Shown: positions 1-9,470 of the stretch, one piece after another
How the letters are laid out: each line of letters starts with the position of its first letter
Numbering within the stretch: position 1 is the first letter of the stretch
Assembly: GCA_947307225.1 (NCBI GenBank)
Contig: CAMZIL010000005.1
Location: 1 to 64,000 of the forward strand
Length of the DNA stretch: 64,000 nucleotides
Reading direction: 5' to 3'
Source: an uncultured Candidatus Saccharibacteria bacterium
GTDB lineage: Bacteria; Patescibacteriota; Saccharimonadia; Saccharimonadales; Saccharimonadaceae
The notes under the pieces: model-generated
Seen by the model: only the letters and a program-made list of their open reading frames with translations
Told to the model about the DNA's origin: nothing
Database searches by the model: none
Made by a program: the position numbers and the translations under genes

Positions 1-7
1 CGAGTCG

Positions 8-104
8 GATGGTTTTCGGAGGCTCTACGGAGGCTACGGCCGAGTAGAAGCAGCGTCCGCCCGTGACGACGGGCCGGGCGACTGCTGCGCCTCTGAAAAC
101 CATC
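8..104 (+). ncRNA. Candidate structured element (long hairpin with conserved core), copy 1
   Basis: GATGGTTTTCGGAGGC (8-23) pairs with GCCTCTGAAAACCATC (89-104), one G-U. Inside are a GGC-UACG-GCC hairpin and a CCCGU-GACG-ACGGG hairpin. Shares core motifs with 62692-62812. Strand and transcription not proven. Confidence 0.5.
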
Positions 105-126
105 TGACGAGAGCAGCCTTTTGAGG

Positions 127-132
127 TATAAT
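127..132 (+). promoter_or_regulatory. Putative -10 (TATAAT) 6 nt before the desulfurase ATG
   Basis: GGTATAATTACAACATG. Confidence 0.55.
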
Positions 133-138
133 TACAAC

Positions 139-1287
139 ATGATTTATCTAGATTACGCTGCCGCAACGCCGCTATCACCAAAAGCTAAGCAAGCTATGCT
201 GCCTTATTTTGATGAGAAGTTTTTCAATCCATCGGCTGCATATTTGCCTGCAACGGAAATTCGTCGCGAATATGAATCGGCGAAGGGCGAGATTGCGCAT
301 GTTATTGGCGCAAAAGGCGCGGATCTAGTGATGACTTCTGGTGCAACCGAGGCAAATAGCCTTGTTTTTGCGACTGTTCCGGACGATGCTGAAGTTTTAA
401 TATCCGCCGTCGAGCATCCATCGATTCTAGAAAATGCAAAGCAGAAAAACTACCAAGTAATTGCTGTCGACGAAACGGGCCGAATCAATCTTGATGATTT
501 CAAGCAAAAACTCACGCCGCGCACGCAACTAGTTTCGGTTTGTCTTGCTAGTAGCGAACTCGGCACGATTCAGCCACTAAGCGATATCGCGCGCATTATT
601 AACGATGAGCGAACGCGCCGTGCATTCGCAGGCGAAAAGACCCCGCTATATTTCCATAGTGATGCTTCGCAGGGCCTTGGCCTAATGGAGGTAAAAGTCT
701 CGCGCCTCGGCGTGGATCTTTTGACGATTAATGCCGCGAAGGTATATGGTCCGAAGGGAATCGGTGCGCTCTATGTTGGACATAATGCCCGTATCAAACC
801 TCAGGTTCATGGCGGTGGTCAAGAGATGGGATTGCGTAGTGGGACGGAAAACGTTCCTGCGACGATCGCATTTGCGACAGCGATTCTTGACGCAGAAAAA
901 CATCTTGCTGGCGAGCGTAAACGTCTCGGCGATTTGCGCGCGAAATTCAAAAACCTTCTTGCCGAAAAGATCGATGGTATTGAATTTCTCGGCAAAGAAA
1001 AAACTCAATTAGCAAACTTCCTACCAATTACCATTCCGGGGCTAGATGCGGAGCGCCTAATATTCGCGCTCGAGGATCGCGGCGTCTATCTTTCCACCGG
1101 TGCCGCCTGTGCAGCAAGCAAAGGCGAAAAATCTCCGACTCTCCGTGCAATTGGCTTAAATGATTCTCGAATCGCTGGTTCTTTGCGTATTACACTTGGT
1201 CGCCCAACAACCGAAGAGGATGTTATCGCGGCTGCAGACGTAATCGCAGACATCGTTTCTAGCGAGCGAGCTCGTCTCGCAAAATAA
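139..1287 (+). CDS. Cysteine desulfurase (NifS/IscS family, class V aminotransferase)
   Basis: IYLDYAAATPLS...TSGATEANSLV...SDASQG...NAAKVYGPKGIGALYV...GGGQEMGLRSGTENV...STGAACAASKGEKSPTLRAIG. ATG at 139 preferred over the upstream TTG. Confidence 0.93.
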   Translation: MIYLDYAAATPLSPKAKQAMLPYFDEKFFNPSAAYLPATEIRREYESAKGEIAHVIGAKGADLVMTSGATEANSLVFATVPDDAEVLISAVEHPSILENAKQKNYQVIAVDETGRINLDDFKQKLTPRTQLVSVCLASSELGTIQPLSDIARIINDERTRRAFAGEKTPLYFHSDASQGLGLMEVKVSRLGVDLLTINAAKVYGPKGIGALYVGHNARIKPQVHGGGQEMGLRSGTENVPATIAFATAILDAEKHLAGERKRLGDLRAKFKNLLAEKIDGIEFLGKEKTQLANFLPITIPGLDAERLIFALEDRGVYLSTGAACAASKGEKSPTLRAIGLNDSRIAGSLRITLGRPTTEEDVIAAADVIADIVSSERARLAK

Positions 1288-2040
1288 TTACCAGTGTCTT
1301 GTATTGAAGTTGTAGCCGCCGCCGGCGCTGCCATTTCTGCGCTGCAGTACTCTGCCGCGTGCATCGTTGCCGTTCATAGCGTTTTGGCGCAATTGTTCAA
1401 GCTGTTCGTCGCTGATTTCTAGGCCGTTATCGTCATCATCATCGCCATCACCGCCGCCGGCTTCATTACCGTTCATTTCGGAAACGGTCGAGTTGCGTTT
1501 GTCGGAAATACGGTTCTTTGCGGCCTGCGCTTTTTGGTCGCGACTCTCTTTGGAAGATTGCTTGCTTGCGCAGTTGTCTTCGTATAGGACGCCCTCTGCC
1601 TTGTTATAGAGAACCAATGCTTCGTCGTATTTCTTGAGGACGCGCGCTTCGTCGCCCTGAGCCTCAATACTATAGGAAAGATTTACGCGCACCTGGCAAA
1701 TTTTATCGCTAGGCGGAACGTTCTTGATGCTTTCGCGCAACTCCTCTTCGGCCTTTGCGTTTTCGTTATTTTTTAGGTAAGCGGTGCCGGCATTATAGTA
1801 AGCAATATATGGCTCAAGCAGGTTGGCATTCTTATGAATTTGGCTTAGACCGATAATAAAGTCGCTCTTTTCGTTGTTGTAATTAATGCCAAAAAGCGCG
1901 TCAAACACGGCCGGGCGAAGGAAGAATAATCCGCCGGCGATGAGCAAAATCAAAGGCAGAGCAGCGATAGAAAATAGCTTGCGGCGACGATGTTTGCGGA
2001 CACCTTCCTGGTCGAGAATTCTAGGATCTAGATTGATCAT
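1288..2040 (-). CDS. Membrane-anchored TPR-like protein of the Bat-like operon
   Basis: N-terminal TM, TPR-like helices (YYNAGTAYLKNNENAKAEEELRESI), acidic C-terminus; overlaps the upstream VWA gene. Confidence 0.6.
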   Translation of the reverse strand: MINLDPRILDQEGVRKHRRRKLFSIAALPLILLIAGGLFFLRPAVFDALFGINYNNEKSDFIIGLSQIHKNANLLEPYIAYYNAGTAYLKNNENAKAEEELRESIKNVPPSDKICQVRVNLSYSIEAQGDEARVLKKYDEALVLYNKAEGVLYEDNCASKQSSKESRDQKAQAAKNRISDKRNSTVSEMNGNEAGGGDGDDDDDNGLEISDEQLEQLRQNAMNGNDARGRVLQRRNGSAGGGYNFNTRHW

Positions 2041-3032
2041 TTTACTACCTTCCTTTCGAGCAATATTACGCCAAGTACAGCCGAGAAATCATACATGAGT
2101 ATTGCGAATGCGGCAATCATTGGAATCCAGTAAAGCTCTGCGCTAACGCGCGCGGTCTTGTCGGACTTTTTGTAGGTGATAGACGGACTAGAGAAGCTAT
2201 TAATACTGTCGAATTTGTCGGAAGAAGAAATGCGGCGATAATATGGCAACCCGAGCTTGTCGGCGATCGTGGTAAGATTTGTTTCGTTTAGCTTCGAGAT
2301 GTGCGGAGCGCCGGTCGCTGGGTCGGTAATCGTAGAGCGAGTTACTTCATTGTTGTAATCAACTTGGTGGACCTCGCCGCCATTGAGTGAGCCATAGCCG
2401 ATAATTGCGCCTCCGGCAACGAGGGAGCTAAGATCGCTCGGGATGCTGGTCGAATTTTTGTCATCTTCGCCATCGGTCATAACGATGAGAATGTTTGCTC
2501 GCTCTGGGAAACGCTTAGCGTACTTCTTGATGCGAGTATAGGAATACTTGAGTAATGAGGACAGATCGGAATCCATTGTGAGCAAGCTGTTCTTTGGCGA
2601 CAATGAATTGATGAAGGAGCTTGCCGTAGTTGAGTCATTCACGAGTGGCATTGCCTGATAAATGTTGTAGTCCATCGTCGTGATGCTGAAGCGTGAACCG
2701 GCAAATAGCTTTACGATTTTTTGCATGTCTTCAGAAGCAACCTCGTAACGATACTTACCATTCATATCTTTCGTCGCCATACTGCCGGTGTTGTCGACTA
2801 CAAAATGGACGTTCAGGTTGCTGAGGTTTCGCTCGGCAGTATCTGTGCCGATTGCTGGGCGCGCGAGCGCAATGACGAGCAGGGCGGCAATGCCGATACG
2901 GCGGAAAATATATGCCTTGCGATATTTCTTTTTAATAAGGCAGAATACCGTAGCCGTCAGTATTGCGACAATGAGAATAATGAATATAAATAGCGGAATT
3001 GATGAGACGAATATCATAGACGCAGCCTCCAT
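2037..3032 (-). CDS. VWA-domain membrane protein (BatA/BatB-like)
   Basis: VDNTGSMATKD MIDAS-like motif, flanking TM segments, operon context. Confidence 0.75.
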   Translation of the reverse strand: MEAASMIFVSSIPLFIFIILIVAILTATVFCLIKKKYRKAYIFRRIGIAALLVIALARPAIGTDTAERNLSNLNVHFVVDNTGSMATKDMNGKYRYEVASEDMQKIVKLFAGSRFSITTMDYNIYQAMPLVNDSTTASSFINSLSPKNSLLTMDSDLSSLLKYSYTRIKKYAKRFPERANILIVMTDGEDDKNSTSIPSDLSSLVAGGAIIGYGSLNGGEVHQVDYNNEVTRSTITDPATGAPHISKLNETNLTTIADKLGLPYYRRISSSDKFDSINSFSSPSITYKKSDKTARVSAELYWIPMIAAFAILMYDFSAVLGVILLERKVVK

Positions 3033-3991
3033 AATAATGCAATCATAACGATGAAGCTGACTGCGGAAATAATCAGCGCGATGTCTGGAGAATCGACGTA
3101 TGAGATTTCGGAGTTGCCGGCGACTTTAGCTGCTTCCTGGGCGAGAACTTTGTTGATGATATTGCTTGAAATCTCGGTCCCATTGAATATCAATGTGCGG
3201 AGATTGTAGAATGAACCACCGGTTATGGCGACCGCATTTTGGAATAGTCTTTCTTGTTGGCTAGTTGAACTGTAATTAATAGAGATGCCATAGAAAGTGA
3301 TGTTGTAGCGTTTAGCGAACCTTGCGGCCTGGTTAATGTCGACTGTTTCGCTCGAGCTGGCATAATTATCGGTTGCGATGATTAGGCTCTTATGACGGCC
3401 GTCGTCTGAGTCGAGGTTGAAACTATTGATGCATCCGACAACGCCGTCGCCGATCATCGACACGGATTTGCCCATAACAGCAACGGAATAATCGGAGAAG
3501 TTTTTAATCAAGTCTTGGATAATTTCCGCAACCGCATCGTAATCATCGGAAAGCGGGATGAGGTTTGCCGGAACGCCGTCGAAGATTGTCAGACCCACGC
3601 GTTGGCCATGGAGACCGTCGATAGTTTTCATGAATAATTCGAGGAGAGAGGCTTGATATGAGCTCATAGAGCCACTCACGTCCAAACAGAGTACGACGTC
3701 GCGACTTTCGTTCTCGTCATTATGCTCCTCGCGTGAGGTCGGGCGAGCGGCCGCGATAGTGAATGAGAAAGTCGAAATAAGGAAACAGACGCAGGTGAAA
3801 ATTAACAAAAGGCGATAGCGTCTAACGGCGCGGCGATAAGCTGGAAGCATCTTGATCGTATGCGTGTGCGCAATAACCGCGACATTCTTCAAGCTGCGCT
3901 CGTGGCTGTGTTTGCGGTAGCGCGCCCAAACTGCGAATACGATTGCCGCAATGATGATTGGTGGGAGGAAGATAAACCAGGCGTAACGCAT
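3014..3991 (-). CDS. VWA-domain membrane protein (BatA/BatB-like)
   Basis: LCLDVSGSMSSYQ MIDAS motif (DxSxS), N- and C-terminal TM. Confidence 0.78.
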   Translation of the reverse strand: MRYAWFIFLPPIIIAAIVFAVWARYRKHSHERSLKNVAVIAHTHTIKMLPAYRRAVRRYRLLLIFTCVCFLISTFSFTIAAARPTSREEHNDENESRDVVLCLDVSGSMSSYQASLLELFMKTIDGLHGQRVGLTIFDGVPANLIPLSDDYDAVAEIIQDLIKNFSDYSVAVMGKSVSMIGDGVVGCINSFNLDSDDGRHKSLIIATDNYASSSETVDINQAARFAKRYNITFYGISINYSSTSQQERLFQNAVAITGGSFYNLRTLIFNGTEISSNIINKVLAQEAAKVAGNSEISYVDSPDIALIISAVSFIVMIALLWRLRL

Positions 3992-3992
3992 A

Positions 3993-4472
3993 TTACTGCT
4001 CCCTCACAATCTTGCGCGCATTTTCGGCGGCGCTTGCCACGGAACCTTGTTCGAGCGTGTCGAACTCGTCTGGGTAGTAACTATCAACGAGCTCGGCGAG
4101 CTTCTTGTAATTCGTCTTCTTGAGATCATTCAGGGTCATAATATCAGCGTGGAAGCCCATCGCCTCGTAGAAGAATAGACGCACAATAAGGCTGAGCTGC
4201 TGATGACACTGTGATGCCTTGATTTGGCGACGTTCGTAGCGTTCGACGGAAGCATCGATCATCTTGAGATATTTGTCGCGGAGGACATTCATATTGATGA
4301 CCTTCGGCGCATTAATCTTTAGAGTATCGATGGTCTTGATATCTTTCTTACGCGTGACGTAAATGATGAGGAAAATAATGACTGCGGCGATTGCAAGTAA
4401 TAAAATGCCGACAAAAATCCAGACTGGAGAATAAGTAATTGGGCCATAAAATGTCGTGTTAGCGTCGGACAT
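3993..4472 (-). CDS. Small membrane protein of the Bat-like operon
   Basis: One TM then a helical cytosolic domain; lies between the DUF58 and VWA genes. Confidence 0.5.
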   Translation of the reverse strand: MSDANTTFYGPITYSPVWIFVGILLLAIAAVIIFLIIYVTRKKDIKTIDTLKINAPKVINMNVLRDKYLKMIDASVERYERRQIKASQCHQQLSLIVRLFFYEAMGFHADIMTLNDLKKTNYKKLAELVDSYYPDEFDTLEQGSVASAAENARKIVREQ

Positions 4473-5346
4473 GCTTCTGCTCCTCTAGCATACCGATGAT
4501 GCGTGGTATGGCATGGTTAACGCTATCGACGAAACAACAAACAATGCCAATGCGACGCAAAGTTTTACGAATGCCGATGCGCTGCGCCTCGCGGTACTCT
4601 GCCTCCGCTTTCGCAATCTTCTTGTTCTGTCTAAAGAAGTGCGATAGACGCATCTTGCCGTCGATATCAACCGCATCGTAATCGGCCAAAAGTTCGTTCG
4701 TCAATGGGGAATCCTCGACGACGATAAACATGATTTCATGACGGGCATGTAGCTTGCGTACGAGCTCGGTATCGATTTTACTGATACCCTCAGCGTCGCT
4801 CATGACGATCATAAAGCTGCGTTCGCGGTAGGTTTTTGAAACATAAGTAAGTAGGGAATTCAGATCGCTTTCCGGTGCATTGAGGGCCATAGACTTTGCG
4901 TACTTGTCGAGGAAGTTCTCGATATACGCCGTATCTTCCTTGAGCATGTAGCGCTTGTTTTCGCCCTTGTTGCCGTAAATCATGCCGACCAAATCACCGT
5001 GGTGCTGAGCGATGTAGGCCATTACGCCAGCACAGAAAGTTGCGACTTCCTGTTTACTCTCGCCACTCGGCGCAAGCGTAGCCATCGTGTTGCCATTGTC
5101 GGCCACGAGCAAAATATTGTGTTTGCGAACGGCAATGTAGCGGCGAATCATGACTGAACGCGAACGCGCGGTTGCCTTCCAGTCGATATCCTTAACGTCG
5201 TCGCCGTAGTTATACTCGCGCAAGTCGTCAAAATCCAGGCTGCGGCCCTTAAAGACGGAGCCGTAGTTGCCGGTCAAGACATTCCTCACGCGTCGCTGCG
5301 CGAAGATGTCCATCTTTTTTCGAACTTTTACGAGATAACTTGGCAT
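4459..5346 (-). CDS. DUF58 domain protein
   Basis: GSVFKGRSLDFDDLREYNYGDDVKDIDWKATARSRSVMIRRY is the typical DUF58 block. Confidence 0.85.
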   Translation of the reverse strand: MPSYLVKVRKKMDIFAQRRVRNVLTGNYGSVFKGRSLDFDDLREYNYGDDVKDIDWKATARSRSVMIRRYIAVRKHNILLVADNGNTMATLAPSGESKQEVATFCAGVMAYIAQHHGDLVGMIYGNKGENKRYMLKEDTAYIENFLDKYAKSMALNAPESDLNSLLTYVSKTYRERSFMIVMSDAEGISKIDTELVRKLHARHEIMFIVVEDSPLTNELLADYDAVDIDGKMRLSHFFRQNKKIAKAEAEYREAQRIGIRKTLRRIGIVCCFVDSVNHAIPRIIGMLEEQKHVRR

Positions 5347-5362
5347 TTTTCCCTTGGTTTAA

Positions 5363-6361
5363 CTATGGTGTTTGAATTTTGCTAAAGATTGCGTCGATGA
5401 TTGCTTCTGGATGGACGTCGTCTGCGGCTGCTTCGAAGTTTAGGAGGACGCGATGGCGAAGAGCGGCGTGGCGCAATTGTTTAACATCGTCAGGCGTGAC
5501 ATAACCACGGCCATTGAGAAGAGCGAGCGCCTGTGCGACCTGCAAGAGTGCGATGCCGCCGCGTGGGCTGACGCCGTATTCAACGTAGCGCGCGAGCGTT
5601 GCGTCGATAATAGCGCGTGGGTTGCGGGTTGCAGTGACGATGTTGACGATGTAATTCTTGATCGAGTCGTCGACCGCGATCATCTTTGCGTATTGCTGCA
5701 ATTTCTTTACGTCTTCAATTGAGACCTTGTCTTCTGGGCCGAGCGCAGCGGTCGTTTGACCGGTAATCGTGTAGTTCAAAATCTGCATCTCTTCATCGCG
5801 AGTAGGATACTGAACGACCTCTTTTAGAAGGAAGCGGTCGAGCTGAGCCTCCGGAAGCTCATAAGTACCTTCTTGTTCGATTGGGTTCTGAGTTGCGAGC
5901 ACAACGAATGGCTCTGGCATCTTGTACATAACGCCACCGACAGAAACCTGGCGTTCCTGCATTGCCTCGAGCATAGCGGACTGAGTCTTCGCGCTCGAGC
6001 GGTTAATTTCATCGAGGAGAACAAAGTTTGCATGTACTGGACCGATCTTCGTATCGAAGCTGCCAGTATTGTAGTTATAAATCTGAGTACCAATAATATC
6101 GCTTGGAAGCAAATCTGGCGTACACTGAACGCGGCTGAAAGTACCGCTCGATGCTTCGGCGATTGTCTTTGCGGCGAGCGTCTTTGCGAGGCCCGGTACG
6201 GATTCGAGCAAGATATGCCCGCCCGCAATCAATGCGACTTCCATCGCGAGCTTTAGCTCTTCCTGGCCAACAACTTTCTTGCTATATGCTGCGCTGAGCT
6301 TGTCTATTATGGTTTTTGCTTCGGCGAGTTCGCGTTCGCCTAATGGGTTGCCTTGGTTCAT
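5363..6361 (-). CDS. MoxR-family AAA+ ATPase
   Basis: GGHILLESVPGLAKTLAAKTIA Walker A-like, DEINRSSAKTQSAMLEAMQERQVS, ATQNPIEQEGTYELPEAQLDRFLL. Confidence 0.93.
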   Translation of the reverse strand: MNQGNPLGERELAEAKTIIDKLSAAYSKKVVGQEELKLAMEVALIAGGHILLESVPGLAKTLAAKTIAEASSGTFSRVQCTPDLLPSDIIGTQIYNYNTGSFDTKIGPVHANFVLLDEINRSSAKTQSAMLEAMQERQVSVGGVMYKMPEPFVVLATQNPIEQEGTYELPEAQLDRFLLKEVVQYPTRDEEMQILNYTITGQTTAALGPEDKVSIEDVKKLQQYAKMIAVDDSIKNYIVNIVTATRNPRAIIDATLARYVEYGVSPRGGIALLQVAQALALLNGRGYVTPDDVKQLRHAALRHRVLLNFEAAADDVHPEAIIDAIFSKIQTP

Positions 6362-6374
6362 ATTTTCTCCTCTC

Positions 6375-7034
6375 TTATGCCCAATACAAACTTATATTAT
6401 TTGCCATATTAATTTTGTCGTCCTCGGAATAATTGTCTGGCTGATCGAAATAGTGCGAATCGTCAAAGAAGTTATTCTGTAGGACGTCCATGTAAGTGCA
6501 GCCGTCGGTATCAATCAGGAATTTATCGGAGACGGCCGATGAAATATTGCCCGCAGCGCCAGTAATAACGGTTGGCGTGTAGGCTTTCAGAATATTAAGT
6601 GCAACTTGAATTTGGAATGAGGTCTGCAAAATGTCCGCGAAGAGCAAGACATTGCGATTATTGAACGCGGCGAGGTCGAACTGCGGGTTCGGATCGCGTT
6701 CGCCGTTAATCTCGGAAAAAGCCTCGCGCTTGCGCTCCTCGATGATACTCATAAAGTCGCTCGAAATGTATTCGTATTCGCTTTGAGAAATATCTGGGTT
6801 TAGCACGAATTCGCCCTTTGGCGTAATAGCGCCAAGGTTGCGGGTAATATCGAATGGGTCTGCAATCTCAGCGTACTGCAAAACATAGATATAGGCATGA
6901 AGATTTGCGGCCAGCTCAATGCAGGAAAGCAGGGAGCTTTTCTTGAGACAGAAAATAATCGACTCATTGTCTTTGTACTGAGTCAACCTAGTAGCTAATT
7001 GATCGCCCAAAGCCTGTCGGCTAGGATAGAACAC
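6375..7034 (-). CDS. Phosphoribosyltransferase-like protein (divergent)
   Basis: SRQALGDQLATRL..., NVLLFADILQTSFQIQVALNIL resembles a degenerate PRPP-binding loop. Confidence 0.45.
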   Translation of the reverse strand: MFYPSRQALGDQLATRLTQYKDNESIIFCLKKSSLLSCIELAANLHAYIYVLQYAEIADPFDITRNLGAITPKGEFVLNPDISQSEYEYISSDFMSIIEERKREAFSEINGERDPNPQFDLAAFNNRNVLLFADILQTSFQIQVALNILKAYTPTVITGAAGNISSAVSDKFLIDTDGCTYMDVLQNNFFDDSHYFDQPDNYSEDDKINMANNISLYWA

Positions 7035-7091
7035 ACCACCTCCACTAATATTACTTATGTATATTTTAGCATGCAGGAAGTGCTTATGTAT

Positions 7092-7120
7092 TATTGACTT
7101 TTAGGGAAAAGTGTGATATA
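7092..7120 (+). promoter_or_regulatory. Sigma70-type promoter TTGACT-N17-TATAAT
   Basis: TTGACTTTTAGGGAAAAGTGTGATATAAT upstream of the small secreted protein gene (approximate coordinates). Confidence 0.65.
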
Positions 7121-7180
7121 ATAGTAGGATGTAGCTCGTTGTTAGGGCCTAGCCCTCACCCCGAAAGGAGGTAGATAACT

Positions 7181-7618
7181 ATGAAAAAATTGTTATCTAT
7201 AATCATGCTACTCGTTGTTTTAAGTATTATGCCTGCGAATGAAGCGTATGCTTGCCAGGGTTGTGGTTGCGGTTGTGATCAATGTAAAACCGGTGATGTC
7301 CCGGTCGTGACAATAAAAACCAAGACCAATCAATTCAAAAAGAAGACCAAGGCTCTCTTGAAGCCGGTCAAATCTTATGGCAAGAAATACGGTTGGACCG
7401 TGAAGACTGAAGTAATCAAAAAGACTTCGAAGAAATACTACACAAAAGTAGTCTTCAACTGTCCGGACATGCACTGCTATATGGACGTTGTCATTCGCGC
7501 CACCAAGAAAAACGGCAAAGTCACTGCCGAGTGGTGGTACAAACAAGACGGCAAGTGGTATAGAACCACGTCGGAAGGCATGAAAAAATCACTAGCCGAA
7601 TATGGCTACAAGAAATAA
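7181..7618 (+). CDS. Small secreted cysteine-rich, lysine-rich protein
   Basis: Signal peptide MKKLLSIIMLLVVLSIMPANEAYA then CQGCGCGCDQC; RBS AAAGGAGG. Confidence 0.7.
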   Translation: MKKLLSIIMLLVVLSIMPANEAYACQGCGCGCDQCKTGDVPVVTIKTKTNQFKKKTKALLKPVKSYGKKYGWTVKTEVIKKTSKKYYTKVVFNCPDMHCYMDVVIRATKKNGKVTAEWWYKQDGKWYRTTSEGMKKSLAEYGYKK

Positions 7619-7628
7619 TAATTAAGAG

Positions 7629-7657
7629 GTCGGGTCAAGACAAAGACCCGGCTTTTT
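7629..7657 (+). terminator. Rho-independent terminator
   Basis: GGTCGGGTC...GACCCGGCTTTTT. Confidence 0.75.
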
Positions 7658-8683
7658 CTAGGCGATAATTCCGCCGCCGATGCAGACGTCGCCGCGGTAG
7701 AATACAACCGATTGGCCCGGCGTAAGAGATTTTTGTTCGTCGGCAAAACTGAGTTGGCCGGTTGCGCTGTCGTAATCTGCGGCAACAAGCGGCGCGCGAT
7801 GGCGAATGCGTGCCTCGATATTATGACCATCGTCTCCGCCGCGCAAAACGACATCCTTTAGTCGGATTTCTTTTTTCCAAAGCGAAAGAGCATTGAGATT
7901 GCGCGAAACATAGACGATATTCGCAGCGATATCCTTGCGTACAACGTAATATGGCAGGCCGTCTTTTAGATTTAGGCCATGGCGTTGGCCGAGTGTGTAA
8001 TAAATCGCGCCATCATGTGTGCCGACGACCTTGTCGGTCTCGAGTTCGCGGATTTCACCCGGTTCCGTCTCGATAAATTCGCCAAGAAAGTCGCGCATAT
8101 TTGCCTCGCCGACAAAACAGACACCCATCGATTCTGGCTTGTGCGCTACAGCTAGGCCGATCTTTTCTGCGAGCGCCTTCACCTCTGGCTTTAGCATGTC
8201 GCCAACTGGGAAAATCGTGCGCTCAATCGCGTCCTCGGTGATACGGTAGAGAAAATAAGTCTGATCCTTGTTCTCGTCGCGCGCCTTAAGCAGCTGACGG
8301 CCAGAGCAACGGGCGTAATGACCGGTCGCAATTGCCTCAGCACCCTGCTCGAACGCGGTTTCGGCGAAGAGTTTGAACTTGATCTCCTGGTTACACATAA
8401 TGTCCGGATTTGGCGTGTTGCCTTTTTGGTATTCGGCTAACATATAATCGACGACTTTCTGTTTGTATTCGGTCTCAAAATCGAATACGCGGAAATCGAT
8501 GCCGAGTTTCACGGCGACGCGCTTTGCGTCTGCGAGATCTTCGGCCCAAGGGCACTTCATGCCAGGGAGATTTTTACTCCAGTTTTTCATGTAGACGCCG
8601 ACGACCTCGTGGCCTTGCTGCTGCAAAAGATAGGCTGAAACAGCCGAATCCACGCCGCCGGACATGCCTAGAAAAACTCTCAT
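7658..8683 (-). CDS. mnmA: tRNA-specific 2-thiouridylase MnmA
   Basis: FLGMSGGVDSAVSAYLL, NPDIMCNQEIKF, MGVCFVGE. Confidence 0.95.
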   Translation of the reverse strand: MRVFLGMSGGVDSAVSAYLLQQQGHEVVGVYMKNWSKNLPGMKCPWAEDLADAKRVAVKLGIDFRVFDFETEYKQKVVDYMLAEYQKGNTPNPDIMCNQEIKFKLFAETAFEQGAEAIATGHYARCSGRQLLKARDENKDQTYFLYRITEDAIERTIFPVGDMLKPEVKALAEKIGLAVAHKPESMGVCFVGEANMRDFLGEFIETEPGEIRELETDKVVGTHDGAIYYTLGQRHGLNLKDGLPYYVVRKDIAANIVYVSRNLNALSLWKKEIRLKDVVLRGGDDGHNIEARIRHRAPLVAADYDSATGQLSFADEQKSLTPGQSVVFYRGDVCIGGGIIA

Positions 8684-8701
8684 GAAAATATATTATACAA
8701 T

Positions 8702-9397
8702 CTAATGGTTGTCGTTGCAAGTAATGCTACCGTCGCTCAATTTGTAGAGCATGGCGAATTGGCGTTTGCCGCTAGCAACGGTCAAAGAACCGTCATCGCC
8801 GCCGTCGCACTGTGCATAGGTGTAAACGCGGATACCGTGGTCGCGCTGTACGGACGCCTTTTTGGCGTAGGTTAAATTACCTTCATAGACGAAGTAATAT
8901 GGCTGACCGTCTGGATCGCGGAATTCGTTGCCGCAGCTGTCGTCAGCTTGCTCTGGCGTGTCGGCCGTGCACTTATTGTCGATATAACGCCTGACCCACT
9001 TTTCGTTTGTTGTGCCGCTATCCCATGGTGTTTTGCCATTATTATTGGCTTGGAAATCGTTCGCAGCAGTCAAGAAGCGAGAGATGTCGTCTTCGCGTTG
9101 TACATCGTCTTCGCTTTCGTCGTTTGTGCTTGGCTTTGGTAAATCTGGCATGCCAGGTATGTCGATGTCACCAAGGAGCTTTTCGACGCATTCTTCTTTG
9201 CTGATTTCTTTTGTCGGCGGCTCTTTCCTGGCGGCAAGGACAATTATCAGGGCGACCGAAACGCCAATGAGGGCGAGAATAGTAATGACTAACGCTACGA
9301 TTAGCCCGGTATTAGATTTTTTCTGAGTTGGTGCAGCCGGCGCGGTTTGCATTACTGGCGTGGCCGGTGCTGGCGACGTAAAAGATTGTTGTTCCAT
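8702..9397 (-). CDS. Hypothetical single-TM protein with Pro/Ala-rich N-terminus
   Basis: MEQQSFTSPAPATPVM..., TM LIVALVITILALIGVSVALIIVLAA; start set at 9397 by a -10 (TATATT, minus) 6 nt upstream. Confidence 0.6.
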   Translation of the reverse strand: MEQQSFTSPAPATPVMQTAPAAPTQKKSNTGLIVALVITILALIGVSVALIIVLAARKEPPTKEISKEECVEKLLGDIDIPGMPDLPKPSTNDESEDDVQREDDISRFLTAANDFQANNNGKTPWDSGTTNEKWVRRYIDNKCTADTPEQADDSCGNEFRDPDGQPYYFVYEGNLTYAKKASVQRDHGIRVYTYAQCDGGDDGSLTVASGKRQFAMLYKLSDGSITCNDNH

Positions 9398-9470
9398 ACC
9401 ATAAATATAACATAAGCGTTTAGGCTCGTCCCCTCTAGCGTTCATCTAGAAAATATGTTAAAATATACGC

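Noticed and set aside
104-110. CTGACGA after the first hairpin, resembling a hammerhead core (CUGANGA)
   Set aside because: No correctly placed GAAA and stems; the second copy lacks it. Likely chance.
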